The notes below the pieces were generated by a model. That model was not told where the DNA came from and made no database searches. It saw only the letters and a program-made list of their open reading frames with translations. From Pseudomonas laurylsulfativorans (GTDB lineage Bacteria > Pseudomonadota > Gammaproteobacteria > Pseudomonadales > Pseudomonadaceae): a stretch of DNA of 64,000 nt. Positions 1-8,782 of this stretch are shown here, one piece after another. The position numbers and the translations under genes are program-made. Location of the stretch: positions 620,001 through 684,000 of the forward strand of contig NZ_MUJK01000001.1 in NCBI RefSeq assembly GCF_002906155.1, written 5' to 3'. Each line of letters begins with the position of its first letter. The stretch's first letter is position 1.

Positions 1-836
1 TGATGGGGGCTGATGTTGGGACTGTGATTATCTACGGCCTTTTAGTTGGTATTCCGACAATCATTGTCGCAGGGCCTATTTGGGTAAACCTTTACTGCGG
101 GCGAGAAGCCTCAGCAAGTCAGCAAGTATTTCTGAAAGCCCAAGGACAAAGCGTTGGTGCGGCGCGAACCTTGCCAGGGTTCGGGATTACACTGTTGACC
201 ATCGGTTTACCTCTCATCCTCATGGTTTTTAAAACAGCAACCGCAGGCCTCCCTGACGAAATGTGGATAAAGCTGGCCGCACAGTTCGTTGGAAACCCTT
301 TAATTGCGCTTATGATTTCTGTGGGCTTTGCCTACTGGTCGCTTGGCTTACGTCAACGTCGCACCATGATCGAGCTATTGGAACTGACTCAGCGTAGCTT
401 TCCAGCCTTAGCCAATATTATCTTTGTCATCGGCGCGGGGGGTGCATTCAATGCTGTGCTGATCGAAAGTGGGGTGGGTAAAGCTATCTCAGGGCTGCTC
501 GCAGGATCTGATATTAATTTGATTATCCTTGCCTGGTTTGTTGCGTGGCTGATGCACTTCGCGGTTGGCTCGGCGACAGTAGCAATGGTGAGCGCCGCTG
601 GAATGATTCATCCAATGTTGGCTGCAGACCCTCACCTTAAGCCCGAGATTCTTGTTATTGCCATCGGCGCTGGCTCAATTGGCTGGGCGCATGTCACCGA
701 CTCGGCATTCTGGGTAGTGAAGGAATACTTAAATGTATCCCTCTCAGATGCATTGAAAAAGTTTACAGGGGGGACGGTAGTAGCCTCCATCGTCGCTCTC
801 CTGGCGACACTACTACTGAATTACACCATCAGTTGA
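1..836 (+). CDS. GntP-family gluconate/organic acid:H+ symporter, C-terminal part (5' end outside window)
   Basis: This is the C-terminal part (about 277 residues) of an inner-membrane permease; the reading frame is open to the window edge, so the true start lies upstream. The protein is almost entirely hydrophobic helices. It carries stretches typical of the GntP/DsdX family, such as PGFGITLLTIGLP, VIGAGGAFNAVLI and HFAVGSATVAMVSAAG. The family imports gluconate or related hydroxy acids (D-serine, fructuronate, idonate) with protons. The substrate cannot be told from this part. The next gene in the same direction is a folate-type kinase with no obvious functional link. Confidence 0.9.
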   Translation, partial: MGADVGTVIIYGLLVGIPTIIVAGPIWVNLYCGREASASQQVFLKAQGQSVGAARTLPGFGITLLTIGLPLILMVFKTATAGLPDEMWIKLAAQFVGNPLIALMISVGFAYWSLGLRQRRTMIELLELTQRSFPALANIIFVIGAGGAFNAVLIESGVGKAISGLLAGSDINLIILAWFVAWLMHFAVGSATVAMVSAAGMIHPMLAADPHLKPEILVIAIGAGSIGWAHVTDSAFWVVKEYLNVSLSDALKKFTGGTVVASIVALLATLLLNYTIS

Positions 837-880
837 AGTCACTCTGAAGGTCATGCCATTGGAAGGCGCCATTACTATCG

Positions 881-918
881 CCTATTTGATGCCACAAGGA
901 ATTACGTCATCAAATAGG
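881..918. promoter_or_regulatory. 11-bp inverted repeat ahead of the folK-like gene
   Basis: CCTATTTGATG at 881-891 is repeated inverted as CATCAAATAGG at 908-918, with 16 bp between. The repeat lies between the GntP stop and the folK-like start at 943. There is no T-run after it, so it reads better as an operator or mRNA hairpin than as an intrinsic terminator. The function is inferred from position only. Confidence 0.4.
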
Positions 919-942
919 TTTCAGATCAGCGAGTCAGGCCTC

Positions 943-1515
943 ATGAAAAATCACAAAATCTATCTCGGCCTGGGCAGCAATGTTGAGCGTGAAAGACACA
1001 TCGAGATCGCTCTTACAATGCTGGAAGAGCATCTGGAAAATATCCGTTGCTCACCCGTTTATGAAAGCATTTCCCTTGACGGAGACCACCCGCCCTTTTA
1101 CAACCTGGTAATGTATGCGACCACTGATCTCAACATTCGCGAACTCGTCGCATGGATTAAAGGAATCGAGCACCTCCATGGTCGAAGGAGCGGGACGCAG
1201 CGGTTGATCACACTCGACATTGATCTACTCCTTTTTGACGGCCTGACTGGCGATATTGAAGGTGTCCAGCTGCCTAGAGCCGAAATTCTGACCCGCTCAT
1301 TCGTGCTCTACCCGCTGCAGCTACTTGCACCTAAGCTGCATCCACCTGGGTGTGAAGTCACCTTGGCAGAGCTGTGGCTAAAGCTCAGACCTGGCCCAGA
1401 ATTAATGCCAGTTCGCTACCCGTTCGGTATTCCTCCCTACCAGCTCGTCGGGTCGAACTTCTCCGCCGGACAAAGTAAAGCAATACAGCGGACTGCCAAT
1501 CAGTTGGCCAGCTAA
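943..1515 (+). CDS. folK: HPPK-like 2-amino-4-hydroxy-6-hydroxymethyldihydropteridine diphosphokinase (accessory FolK paralogue)
   Basis: The 190-residue cytoplasmic enzyme would transfer pyrophosphate from ATP to 6-hydroxymethyl-dihydropterin in folate synthesis. The HPPK signature is clear: YLGLGSNVERE at the start, GRRSGTQR followed by LDIDLLLFDG, and LPRAEILTRSFVL near residue 110. I chose the ATG at 943 because homology begins there; an in-frame start at 853 would add 30 unrelated residues. The metal-binding acidic pair is kept (LDID). A truncated pabB start follows at 1550 with its own ribosome-binding site, so this looks like the remains of a small extra folate operon rather than the housekeeping folK. 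Confidence 0.8.
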   Translation: MKNHKIYLGLGSNVERERHIEIALTMLEEHLENIRCSPVYESISLDGDHPPFYNLVMYATTDLNIRELVAWIKGIEHLHGRRSGTQRLITLDIDLLLFDGLTGDIEGVQLPRAEILTRSFVLYPLQLLAPKLHPPGCEVTLAELWLKLRPGPELMPVRYPFGIPPYQLVGSNFSAGQSKAIQRTANQLAS

Positions 1516-1549
1516 GCCCCTTACAAAATAAATTTCAACGGAGTGCGGC

Positions 1550-1720
1550 ATGGTTAGCCGCCACAAACACGTCATACCCTACTTCGCCGATCCTACAATC
1601 TATTTCTCTCTCATCAGGCACGCTCCCGGGGCAATCCTTCTTGATTCAGGAAGACCGACATCGCAACGAGATCGTTATGACCTCATGTGTACCCAGTTCT
1701 TTGCTTATACGCCCCCATAA
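1550..1720 (+). pseudogene. pabB: Truncated pabB (aminodeoxychorismate synthase component I), N-terminal 56 codons only
   Basis: An ATG with a good Shine-Dalgarno (GGAG, 6 bases upstream) opens a 56-codon frame ending in TAA. The translation resembles the N-terminus of Pseudomonas PabB: IPYFADPTIYF, then HAPGAILLDSGRP and RYDLM. Full PabB is about 450 residues, so everything including the chorismate-binding domain is missing; the DUF3422 gene on the other strand ends 3 bases later. I read it as a 5' remnant left by a deletion or rearrangement. A functional 56-residue product is unlikely. The gene name rests on this N-terminal match alone. Confidence 0.7.
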
Positions 1721-1722
1721 CC

Positions 1723-2940
1723 TCAATGCGCTTTGACTTTCTGGATACGAAGCACAATCAACGCAAGAGTACCGACTGCAAGCGGCGACATTGCCAGCAG
1801 GGCCTCTCGCGGAGCCACCGCAACGCCGAGTAGGTGTAGTCCGGAGTAGCCAAGTTTGAGCAGACTGAGCAGGTAGTAGGCAATAGCGAAAATCGAAAGA
1901 CCTTCAACTGCGCGCTGGATCTTTATCTGTGCATAGGCGCGGATATTCAGGCTTTCGAGGATTTCCGAGTTCTGTTCTTCCATTTCGACCTGAACGCGTG
2001 CCTGCAAAAGATCACCCAGGTTTGCCACGCTTTTGGCCAAGTGCTCCAATCGCTGCTCTGTGGCGGAGCAGTATCTGACAGTGGGTTTGAAGCGGCGCTC
2101 TATAAACACGCCAAGGCGTTGGCAATCTCCCACGCGACTTTCTCGCAATTCACCCAAGCGTTCAAACACCAGTTGAGCGTAGGCCTGCGTTGCGCCGAAG
2201 CGGTGGCGGGTTCTCGCGGTGCTGCTTACCACTTGTGCAGAAAGATTGGAAATGTCTGCAAGCAGGGCTTTCGCATTACTGCCGTAGGAGTCGGCATTAC
2301 GCTCGGAGAGAGTTACCAAGGTCTTGTCAAAAACATCGAGCTGCGCGCTCAATTCCTTGGCCGTGGTCAATGATAACGAGGCCATCATCCTGTACGTCTC
2401 GATTTCCAGTAGGCGGCGAATCATACGGCCTTGGCGGTACGCGTTCAGACGCCGGTTGACGAACAATATGTGATTGTTGCCGTCCTCACTGAGTCGAAAA
2501 TCGCTCCAGACCATTGCATCGCCACCACCCACGCAAGAACCGCTCGAATCCTTGAAGCCATAACGGGACAGATCCAAGTGGGCTTCGCCACGCACTACGA
2601 TCTGCACCGAGTTGATCAGCTGCGGCAAATGCGCTTCAACCTTCTGCGCCAGCACTTCAGGCAGTGACGTCCAGGACAAGTCATCACCTGATGAGGTGAC
2701 CACCAGAGTCAGGGTGAAAAACTCGGCATGGCGTTCCCATTTCAGTGCATGGCCATCGAGTTGGGTAATGCCTTGGGCGGCATTAAGATCGAGGGGGCCA
2801 CGGCAGCAGTTTTCAAGGAATGCACAGCACTCCTGATCGCTGCCGAGGAAGGCCAGATGAAACACATGGGCCGGCTCATCGAAGTAAAGAGACGGGCGCG
2901 CGTGTAGTTCATTGTGCAGGCGTTGTCGTAACGGGTGCAT
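1723..2940 (-). CDS. DUF3422 family membrane-anchored protein
   Basis: The 405-residue protein begins MHPLRQRLHNELHARPSLYF, the conserved opening of DUF3422 proteins. After a soluble N-terminal half with the LSRYGFKD region comes a long helical, probably coiled-coil stretch (about residues 180-330). Two hydrophobic segments near residues 345-365 and 375-395 anchor the C-terminus in the inner membrane. The biochemical role of the family is unknown. The gene is monocistronic, with no clear tie to the chemoreceptor upstream. Confidence 0.85.
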   Translation of the reverse strand: MHPLRQRLHNELHARPSLYFDEPAHVFHLAFLGSDQECCAFLENCCRGPLDLNAAQGITQLDGHALKWERHAEFFTLTLVVTSSGDDLSWTSLPEVLAQKVEAHLPQLINSVQIVVRGEAHLDLSRYGFKDSSGSCVGGGDAMVWSDFRLSEDGNNHILFVNRRLNAYRQGRMIRRLLEIETYRMMASLSLTTAKELSAQLDVFDKTLVTLSERNADSYGSNAKALLADISNLSAQVVSSTARTRHRFGATQAYAQLVFERLGELRESRVGDCQRLGVFIERRFKPTVRYCSATEQRLEHLAKSVANLGDLLQARVQVEMEEQNSEILESLNIRAYAQIKIQRAVEGLSIFAIAYYLLSLLKLGYSGLHLLGVAVAPREALLAMSPLAVGTLALIVLRIQKVKAH

Positions 2941-3034
2941 ATAGTGTGGCCATTATGAAGTTGGTTTGACTTGACTACGAAACTAGGGACTATTCGGTTT
3001 AACCTTCACGCACCATCAGGCCCGCAATAGCAGC

Positions 3035-4015
3035 TCAACACTTAGTGAGCATCTCCTGAATTTGCTGTGTAGCCACACTCGTTCGCTTGGCCAGTTTTTT
3101 CACTTCGTCTGCCACAACGGAAGAGCCTCGTCCAACGTCGCCAGCCCGAGCGGCTTCAATTGCAGCATTCAGTGCAAGCATATTCGTCTGGTCGGCAATG
3201 GTTTTTATAACACTAACAACCTGGGCAATCTGACCGTAAGTTGCCTGTATACGGGTGATCTCTCTTTCATGGATGGCGGCAACCAGTTTTTCGTCAGATA
3301 TGTCTCGTACAGCACCAATCATTCGACAGGTTTTTCCATAGTGATCCCGGACGACCCTGCCTCTCTCGCGATACCAAACGTCACCTTTAGTCCTGTGCCG
3401 CATTCGATACTCAACAACGTAGCAGTTGCTGCTATCTCCAGATTGGAGGTAGGTGTCGACTACTCGCAGCACTGCATCAAGATCCTCGGCATTGATCAGG
3501 CGCTCATAATTACCCCAAGAGGCTGCCAACTCTGATTCGGAATAATCGATCAACCTTCTGAACTGCTTCGACCAGCGCAAGGTGTTTGCGTTGTTGTAGA
3601 CGTCCTCGCCAATGACAACCAGTTCCCAATAGCCCTCGGTCAACGTATCGTTGACTCCATTCCACACCAGCTTCTCAAGCTCATGTACTTCCTGCCGAGA
3701 TTTGCTTTCTTCGATCAAAAGCCCTGTCTGATCCAGGCCCAGATGCAGGGCTGAAATCTCGCCTTCTTTTTCTTGCAGTTGTTTTTTTAAAGCCTCGACC
3801 TGTCCTATGCCTGAACGGGTAACCTCATGGCAATGGGCTTTGTGCTGTAAATCAATCCATGCCTGGCGAAAGTGCATCAGGCTCGCCATCAACTCCGGAT
3901 AGCGATGGATTACATCGTCGCCTGGGATATCCGCCTGCTGTCCGGCGGCAAGTTTTAATAAAACGTCACTCAATTGCTTGGAAAGAGCATCGACCTTTCG
4001 ATGAGAAAACATCAT
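3035..4015 (-). CDS. Soluble PAS-domain methyl-accepting chemotaxis-type protein, short signalling domain
   Basis: A 326-residue cytoplasmic sensor without membrane segments. An N-terminal helical region (to about residue 120) leads into one PAS domain with a PAC motif ([19 protein letters not shown], then [12 protein letters not shown]). A chemoreceptor signalling tip follows: [20 protein letters not shown] and [14 protein letters not shown]. The protein stops soon after the tip, so the descending arm of the normal hairpin is largely missing, and the usual [11 protein letters not shown] reads [12 protein letters not shown] chose the ATG at 4015 because GAGGA lies just upstream; a TTG at 4099 would overlap the hyuB stop. 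It may report on the neighbouring hydantoin cluster, or be an Aer/BdlA-like redox sensor. Confidence 0.75.
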   Translation of the reverse strand: MMFSHRKVDALSKQLSDVLLKLAAGQQADIPGDDVIHRYPELMASLMHFRQAWIDLQHKAHCHEVTRSGIGQVEALKKQLQEKEGEISALHLGLDQTGLLIEESKSRQEVHELEKLVWNGVNDTLTEGYWELVVIGEDVYNNANTLRWSKQFRRLIDYSESELAASWGNYERLINAEDLDAVLRVVDTYLQSGDSSNCYVVEYRMRHRTKGDVWYRERGRVVRDHYGKTCRMIGAVRDISDEKLVAAIHEREITRIQATYGQIAQVVSVIKTIADQTNMLALNAAIEAARAGDVGRGSSVVADEVKKLAKRTSVATQQIQEMLTKC

Positions 4016-4095
4016 TCGTCCTCGATAAAAACAATCGAAGCCAAGCCGTCCCTGGCAGGTATTGCTGGCATGTGTGTCGTTACCAGACTCGGCAA

Positions 4096-5796
4096 TCAAA
4101 CGTCGCCGTTGAGTTCAATCCGTGACATCTGCTTGGGGTAGTAGCGCCGAGCTTGTTCAGCCGAGATGTAGTCGTTTTTGATATCGTCCTGAATGGACTC
4201 CAGGCTCCGCGCTTTTGTCGGCCCCCAACCACCGCCGTTCGCCGTGACCAAACGCAGCAAATCGCCTTTTTCAAGCTCTACACGATTGGCTCGACTGAAG
4301 CGCTCGGTTGGCCCCTGTGCGCGAATGACTTCGGCGTAGTTGCACGAGCCTTCATGACCCGCGTCGATGCCCCACGGCGGGGTGATGCCGCGCCCGAAGA
4401 ATGTTGACACCCAAGCCTTGGGCGAAAGGATTCGATAATCGAGCATTACCCCTCTTCCGCCACAGTGACGCCCCGCGCCACCCTCTTCATGATGAAAGCC
4501 ATAGCGCTCGACCAACACCTCATAACAACGCTCAGTCAACTCGACCGGAATATTGCTGGTTTCACCATTGCCCACACAGAACTGACCGCTCTCCCCATCC
4601 TTGTCATGCCCGGCGCCCCAACCGCCAACCAACGGCTGAACCATGAGGTACTCATCATTGGTGATGGAGTGGCGCCCGTTCAATACCATTGAGCACACGG
4701 AGCCGAGTTGCCCAGCGATCAAGCGATCCGGCAACACTTGAGCCAATGCCCGACGTATCACATCGGCTGCTGCTACCATTGACTCGAAGTAAGCAGACAC
4801 CGGCGCCGGACGCTGAGCCGTGCAGATGGTACCAGGCGGACAGATCACTTCAATTGGACGGAAACACCCGGCATTGGCCGCAATACCAGGTCGCACAACG
4901 CCCATGAACACCTCGCGTACCGCTGACTGCAGACCGCACAAGGTATTGTTGATCGGCCCTTGCGCTTGCAGGCTTGAGCCCGTGAAATCAGCCACGAAGC
5001 GACCTTCACCGATCTCGACTTTGACTTTCACCGTGAACGGCCCGTTGCCCAGGCCGTCTTCGTCGATGACGTCCTCGGCATAAAAAATACCCTTGGGCAG
5101 ACCTGCAAACGCCGCCAGAGTCATCGCCTCGCCGTGCTCGAGCAACCGCTCGATGGCATCAAGGGTGGTTTCCTCGCCATACTTGGCCACGATCGACAAC
5201 AGCCGCCGCTCCCCCACGCGCAACGCAGCTGCACAGGCATGCAGGTCACCCAGCGTCATGTCTGGCAGGCGGACGTTGGCAGCAATGATGTCCACCACAG
5301 CCTGATTGATCCGCCCACGGTCATAGATGCGTACGGTAGGAAACTGCAAGCCTTCCTGGTAAATCTCCGAGGCATCGGAGCTGAAGCTGCCGGGATCCTT
5401 GCCACCCACCTCCGTCCAGTGAGCCTTGTTGGCCGTCCAGGCGATCAGACGCTCCTTATGGAAAACCGGCATGATCATCGAGACATCCGAAAGATGCGTG
5501 CCACCGCCGCCGTAAGGGTCGTTGGTGATGAACATGTCGCCCGGCAAAATATCGGTCAGCGGGAATTTCTCCATCACGCTGCGTACGGCGCCATCGAGTG
5601 TGCCGATAAAGCCAGGAATGCCGTTGCCTTGGGAAATCAACTGGCCTGTCGCATCAGTAAGGCCAATGCCGTAATCCAGTGCTTCGTAGATGATCGGGCT
5701 CATGCTGGTGCGCTTGAGGGCAATGAACATCTCTTCGCCAATCGCAACCAAGGCGTTCTTGATGATTTCGCGGGTAAATGGATTGGCGTTGCTCAT
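4096..5796 (-). CDS. hyuB: Hydantoinase B / oxoprolinase subunit B family protein
   Basis: The 566-residue protein is the B partner of an ATP-dependent cyclic-amide hydrolase (N-methylhydantoinase or 5-oxoprolinase type). Family hallmarks include the opening [19 protein letters not shown], then [31 protein letters not shown] and a C-terminal GGGWGPTK. Its ATG overlaps the hyuA stop by 4 bases (ATGA), so the subunits are translationally coupled; AGGAGG precedes the start. Known family members open hydantoin, N-methylhydantoin or 5-oxoproline rings with ATP. The exact substrate here is not shown by the sequence. Confidence 0.92.
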   Translation of the reverse strand: MSNANPFTREIIKNALVAIGEEMFIALKRTSMSPIIYEALDYGIGLTDATGQLISQGNGIPGFIGTLDGAVRSVMEKFPLTDILPGDMFITNDPYGGGGTHLSDVSMIMPVFHKERLIAWTANKAHWTEVGGKDPGSFSSDASEIYQEGLQFPTVRIYDRGRINQAVVDIIAANVRLPDMTLGDLHACAAALRVGERRLLSIVAKYGEETTLDAIERLLEHGEAMTLAAFAGLPKGIFYAEDVIDEDGLGNGPFTVKVKVEIGEGRFVADFTGSSLQAQGPINNTLCGLQSAVREVFMGVVRPGIAANAGCFRPIEVICPPGTICTAQRPAPVSAYFESMVAAADVIRRALAQVLPDRLIAGQLGSVCSMVLNGRHSITNDEYLMVQPLVGGWGAGHDKDGESGQFCVGNGETSNIPVELTERCYEVLVERYGFHHEEGGAGRHCGGRGVMLDYRILSPKAWVSTFFGRGITPPWGIDAGHEGSCNYAEVIRAQGPTERFSRANRVELEKGDLLRLVTANGGGWGPTKARSLESIQDDIKNDYISAEQARRYYPKQMSRIELNGDV

Positions 5797-7844
5797 GCCG
5801 AAACCTCCTGCACGTTGATATGGATATGAAGGCCACCGAACTTGTCGACTTCAAGCCGATCGGCTGGGCGAACGACTGTCGTGGTGGTCGCTTCTTCGAT
5901 GATCGCCGGGCCATCGATGCGCATACCGCTGAGCAGCGCCGAGCGTTGGTACAGGGGCGTCTTGACTGGTTGTTCAGGCTCGAACTCGACCCAGCGCCGC
6001 CCACTCAATGCAGCTTCGGCTGTAGTCGATGTACTCACACCTATGGGTGCCATGGGCGATTTTGGCACTTCGCCAAATGCCACCAGATGGAGGTTGACGA
6101 CCTCGATCGGCAACTCCAGCCGGAAGGTGTAGGCCTGTTCATGCTGCGCGTGCAAGCGCTCGAGTATTGACGGCAACTGCAGCTCATCAAGGGCGACTTT
6201 GACGGTGTGTTCCTGGCCGGAATAACGCGCATCGATGTGCCATTCGAAACGGAGCTTTTCGCGCGACATGCCGTCGTCGGCAAATTGTGCTTCGGCAGTG
6301 GCCTGAAGACTGGCAAAAGCCCTGGTCAGGCCATGCAGCCCTTCGTCATCGAGCAGTTGAAGGTGAGTCTGTATGTAATCGCGGCGGGAATCGAGCATCA
6401 ACATGCCCCACGCCGAAAAGACACCGGCGAACGGCGGAATGATGACTTTCGGAATCCCAAGTTCCGCAGCCAGGGCAGTGGCATGCAATGCTCCGCCACC
6501 GCCGAAGGCCATGAGCGCGAAGTCACGAGGATCATGACCACGGTTGACCGAAATCAACTTGAGCGCATTGACCATGTTGGCATTGGCGATTTGCAATACA
6601 CCATGGGCCAGCAGCTTGGCCGATACGCCAATCTGTTCTCCCAGTTTCGCAAAAGCCTTTTCCACCCCGTCGACATCCGGTTTGATTTCGCCACCGGCGA
6701 AGTCATCTGGATTGATCCGGCCCGTATAGAGGTTGGCATCGGTGGTCGTCGGTGCCATGCCGCCTCGACCATAAGCGACCGGCCCTGGCGTGGAGCCTGC
6801 GCTTTGCGGGCCTACACGCAGACTACCCGCCGCGTCGACCCACGCCAGACTGCCACCGCCATTGCCGATTTCAACGATGTCCACGACAGGCGTCATGATC
6901 GGATAACCGGCACTGATCGCGGTTCTCTCGATGACGTAATCGTTGCTGATGTCCACCTTGCCGTCATGGATCAAGGAACACTTGGCCGTAGTGCCGCCGA
7001 TATCCAACGCTAGCAACTGGTTTTCCCCGATCAACTGGCCGTAGGCCTGCGCCCCGAGAATGCCACCAACCGGCCCGGACTCCACCAGGCTGATCGGATC
7101 CTGCTTGGCCGCATTGACCGGGGAAATGCCGCCGTTGGACTTCATGATGAAGGGCGCTGACTGCAGCCCTTTATCTGTCAGGTGCGTGGACAAATTATCC
7201 AGATAGTCTCGCGTAGCCGGCATCACATAAGCCGACAACACCGTGGTATTGGTGCGTTCATATTCACGCAGTGCACGGCTGACCTGATGCGAAGCGATGA
7301 CCGCCACTTGCGGCCACAACTCGCTCACGGCTGCCATCAATTGCTGTTCATGCACGGGGTTGCAATAGGCATGCAGCAGGCAGATCGCGATCGCCTCGAC
7401 GCCCTCCCCGCGCAAGATGTCGAGCATGGCTGGCAGAGCTTCAAGGTTCAGTGGGGTGACGACTTCACCGCGATAATTCAAGCGTTCACAGACTTCCAGG
7501 CGCAGATGACGCGGCACGAAAGGCGGCGGCTTGCGGTAGTAGGTATTGAAAATATCCGGTGTATTGCCCCGGGCAATCTCCAGCACATCGCGAAATCCAC
7601 GGGTGGTCAGCAAGGCGGTTTTGACGCCCTTGCGTTCGGTCAGGGTGTTGATCACCACAGTCGAGCCATGGGCGAAAAACTCGATATCGGCGTAACTGAC
7701 GCCACTTTTGGCGACCGCATTGAGCAGTCCCTGTTCAAAGTTCGGCGGTGTGGTGTCGGCCTTGACCGCGTTGATCACGCCGTTTTCCAGGTAAACCAGG
7801 TCAGTAAAAGTGCCACCGATATCGGTAGCCACACGGATTGTCAT
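5793..7844 (-). CDS. hyuA: Hydantoinase A / oxoprolinase subunit A family protein
   Basis: The 683-residue ATP-binding subunit carries the family phosphate-binding motifs: VATDIGGTFTDLVYL at the N-terminus and LALDIGGTTAKCSLI near residue 280. A glycine-rich stretch (FGGGGALHA) lies near residue 455. It would activate the ring amide with ATP and act together with HyuB. The ATG at 7844 is preceded by GGAGGA; an upstream in-frame start at 7883 lacks both signal and homology. A TorF-type porin and an NCS1 permease gene follow in the same direction upstream, consistent with import of a small cyclic amide. Confidence 0.92.
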   Translation of the reverse strand: MTIRVATDIGGTFTDLVYLENGVINAVKADTTPPNFEQGLLNAVAKSGVSYADIEFFAHGSTVVINTLTERKGVKTALLTTRGFRDVLEIARGNTPDIFNTYYRKPPPFVPRHLRLEVCERLNYRGEVVTPLNLEALPAMLDILRGEGVEAIAICLLHAYCNPVHEQQLMAAVSELWPQVAVIASHQVSRALREYERTNTTVLSAYVMPATRDYLDNLSTHLTDKGLQSAPFIMKSNGGISPVNAAKQDPISLVESGPVGGILGAQAYGQLIGENQLLALDIGGTTAKCSLIHDGKVDISNDYVIERTAISAGYPIMTPVVDIVEIGNGGGSLAWVDAAGSLRVGPQSAGSTPGPVAYGRGGMAPTTTDANLYTGRINPDDFAGGEIKPDVDGVEKAFAKLGEQIGVSAKLLAHGVLQIANANMVNALKLISVNRGHDPRDFALMAFGGGGALHATALAAELGIPKVIIPPFAGVFSAWGMLMLDSRRDYIQTHLQLLDDEGLHGLTRAFASLQATAEAQFADDGMSREKLRFEWHIDARYSGQEHTVKVALDELQLPSILERLHAQHEQAYTFRLELPIEVVNLHLVAFGEVPKSPMAPIGVSTSTTAEAALSGRRWVEFEPEQPVKTPLYQRSALLSGMRIDGPAIIEEATTTTVVRPADRLEVDKFGGLHIHINVQEVSA

Positions 7845-7899
7845 AAGTCCTCCGGCAGTCAAGCTAACGCCGGCCAGCCGCAAGGCCGCCGGCTGTTAT

Positions 7900-8613
7900 T
7901 CAAAAAGTGTGGGAAACGGTGAAGATCAGGCGTCCGTCGTTACGCAAGTACTCGCCACTGTTGTAGTAACGACCCGACAAGTCGGTGTCGACCCAGCTCA
8001 GTTTTGTATTGACCGGGCCGAAGCTGCGTTTGAGTGCAACTTCCCAGTTCGAGTATTCATGGGCGCCCGTCATTTCTGTCTGGCGAAAGTACTCGCCAAA
8101 AGAGTGACCGGCCAAGAAAGTGAGATCGACTGCCAACGGCAGATTGAAGGTGTAGTCGGCCGCCACATACTGTGACGACTGGGACGTGCTGATCATGTCA
8201 TTGGAATAGTAGAGATAGGTATTGAGGTTACCGTAACCGAGACTGAATCCAATCTCCGGATAGTTGATGTTGTAGTTGGTCGAAGGGAACGTGTAGTAGT
8301 AACCGATCACGCCATAACGCAGGCCGTTTTCCAGTTGACCGTTATAGCCACCGTAAAAGTCGATCTCGATATTCGCGCCATCGTCATAGGGGTTGCCACT
8401 TTCATAGCTGTCGGTGTTTGTCGCCCAGGCGCCGACAAACAACCCGCTCTCGCCGGCCCAGTCCAGGCTCAAGCTCAATGCCGGATCATTGCCGGAGTAA
8501 CCGATTCCACGAACCTGGTACTCGGAGGTCAAAGCCAATGTGCTGGACACCTGCGCATGGGCTACGCAACTGAACCCGAGTGCGGCTATCACGATGAGTC
8601 GGATGATATTCAT
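7900..8613 (-). CDS. TorF-family putative outer-membrane porin
   Basis: A 237-residue exported protein: a signal peptide (MNIIRLIVIAALGFSCVAHAQ) is followed by alternating beta strands ending in the phenylalanine-terminated FTVSHTF typical of outer-membrane barrels. The opening STLALTSEYQVRGIGYSG and the many Tyr/Asn-rich strands match the TorF family of small putative porins. The start at 8613 has GGAG upstream; an upstream in-frame start would spoil the signal peptide. It lies between hyuA and the permease gene, so it probably lets the cluster's substrate cross the outer membrane (inference from position). Confidence 0.8.
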   Translation of the reverse strand: MNIIRLIVIAALGFSCVAHAQVSSTLALTSEYQVRGIGYSGNDPALSLSLDWAGESGLFVGAWATNTDSYESGNPYDDGANIEIDFYGGYNGQLENGLRYGVIGYYYTFPSTNYNINYPEIGFSLGYGNLNTYLYYSNDMISTSQSSQYVAADYTFNLPLAVDLTFLAGHSFGEYFRQTEMTGAHEYSNWEVALKRSFGPVNTKLSWVDTDLSGRYYNSGEYLRNDGRLIFTVSHTF

Positions 8614-8782
8614 TGAAACTGCTCCTGAACTTCTAAAGCTTTTTATGGGCGTTGCGGTTGGCGGAAAAAAGGCGAGCCAGCCCCGTCGAACACACACTGC
8701 AGTGTTCGTTTTTCTAAAAACGGGCATGGCTTCGCCCTCCGGGTAAACCCCGGGTCAACGCATTGGGTGGGGAGTTATCGGT

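Noticed and set aside
5134..7922. Several long plus-strand open frames (up to 268 codons) opposite hyuA and hyuB.
   Set aside because: They mirror the high-GC third-position pattern of the real genes and match no family.
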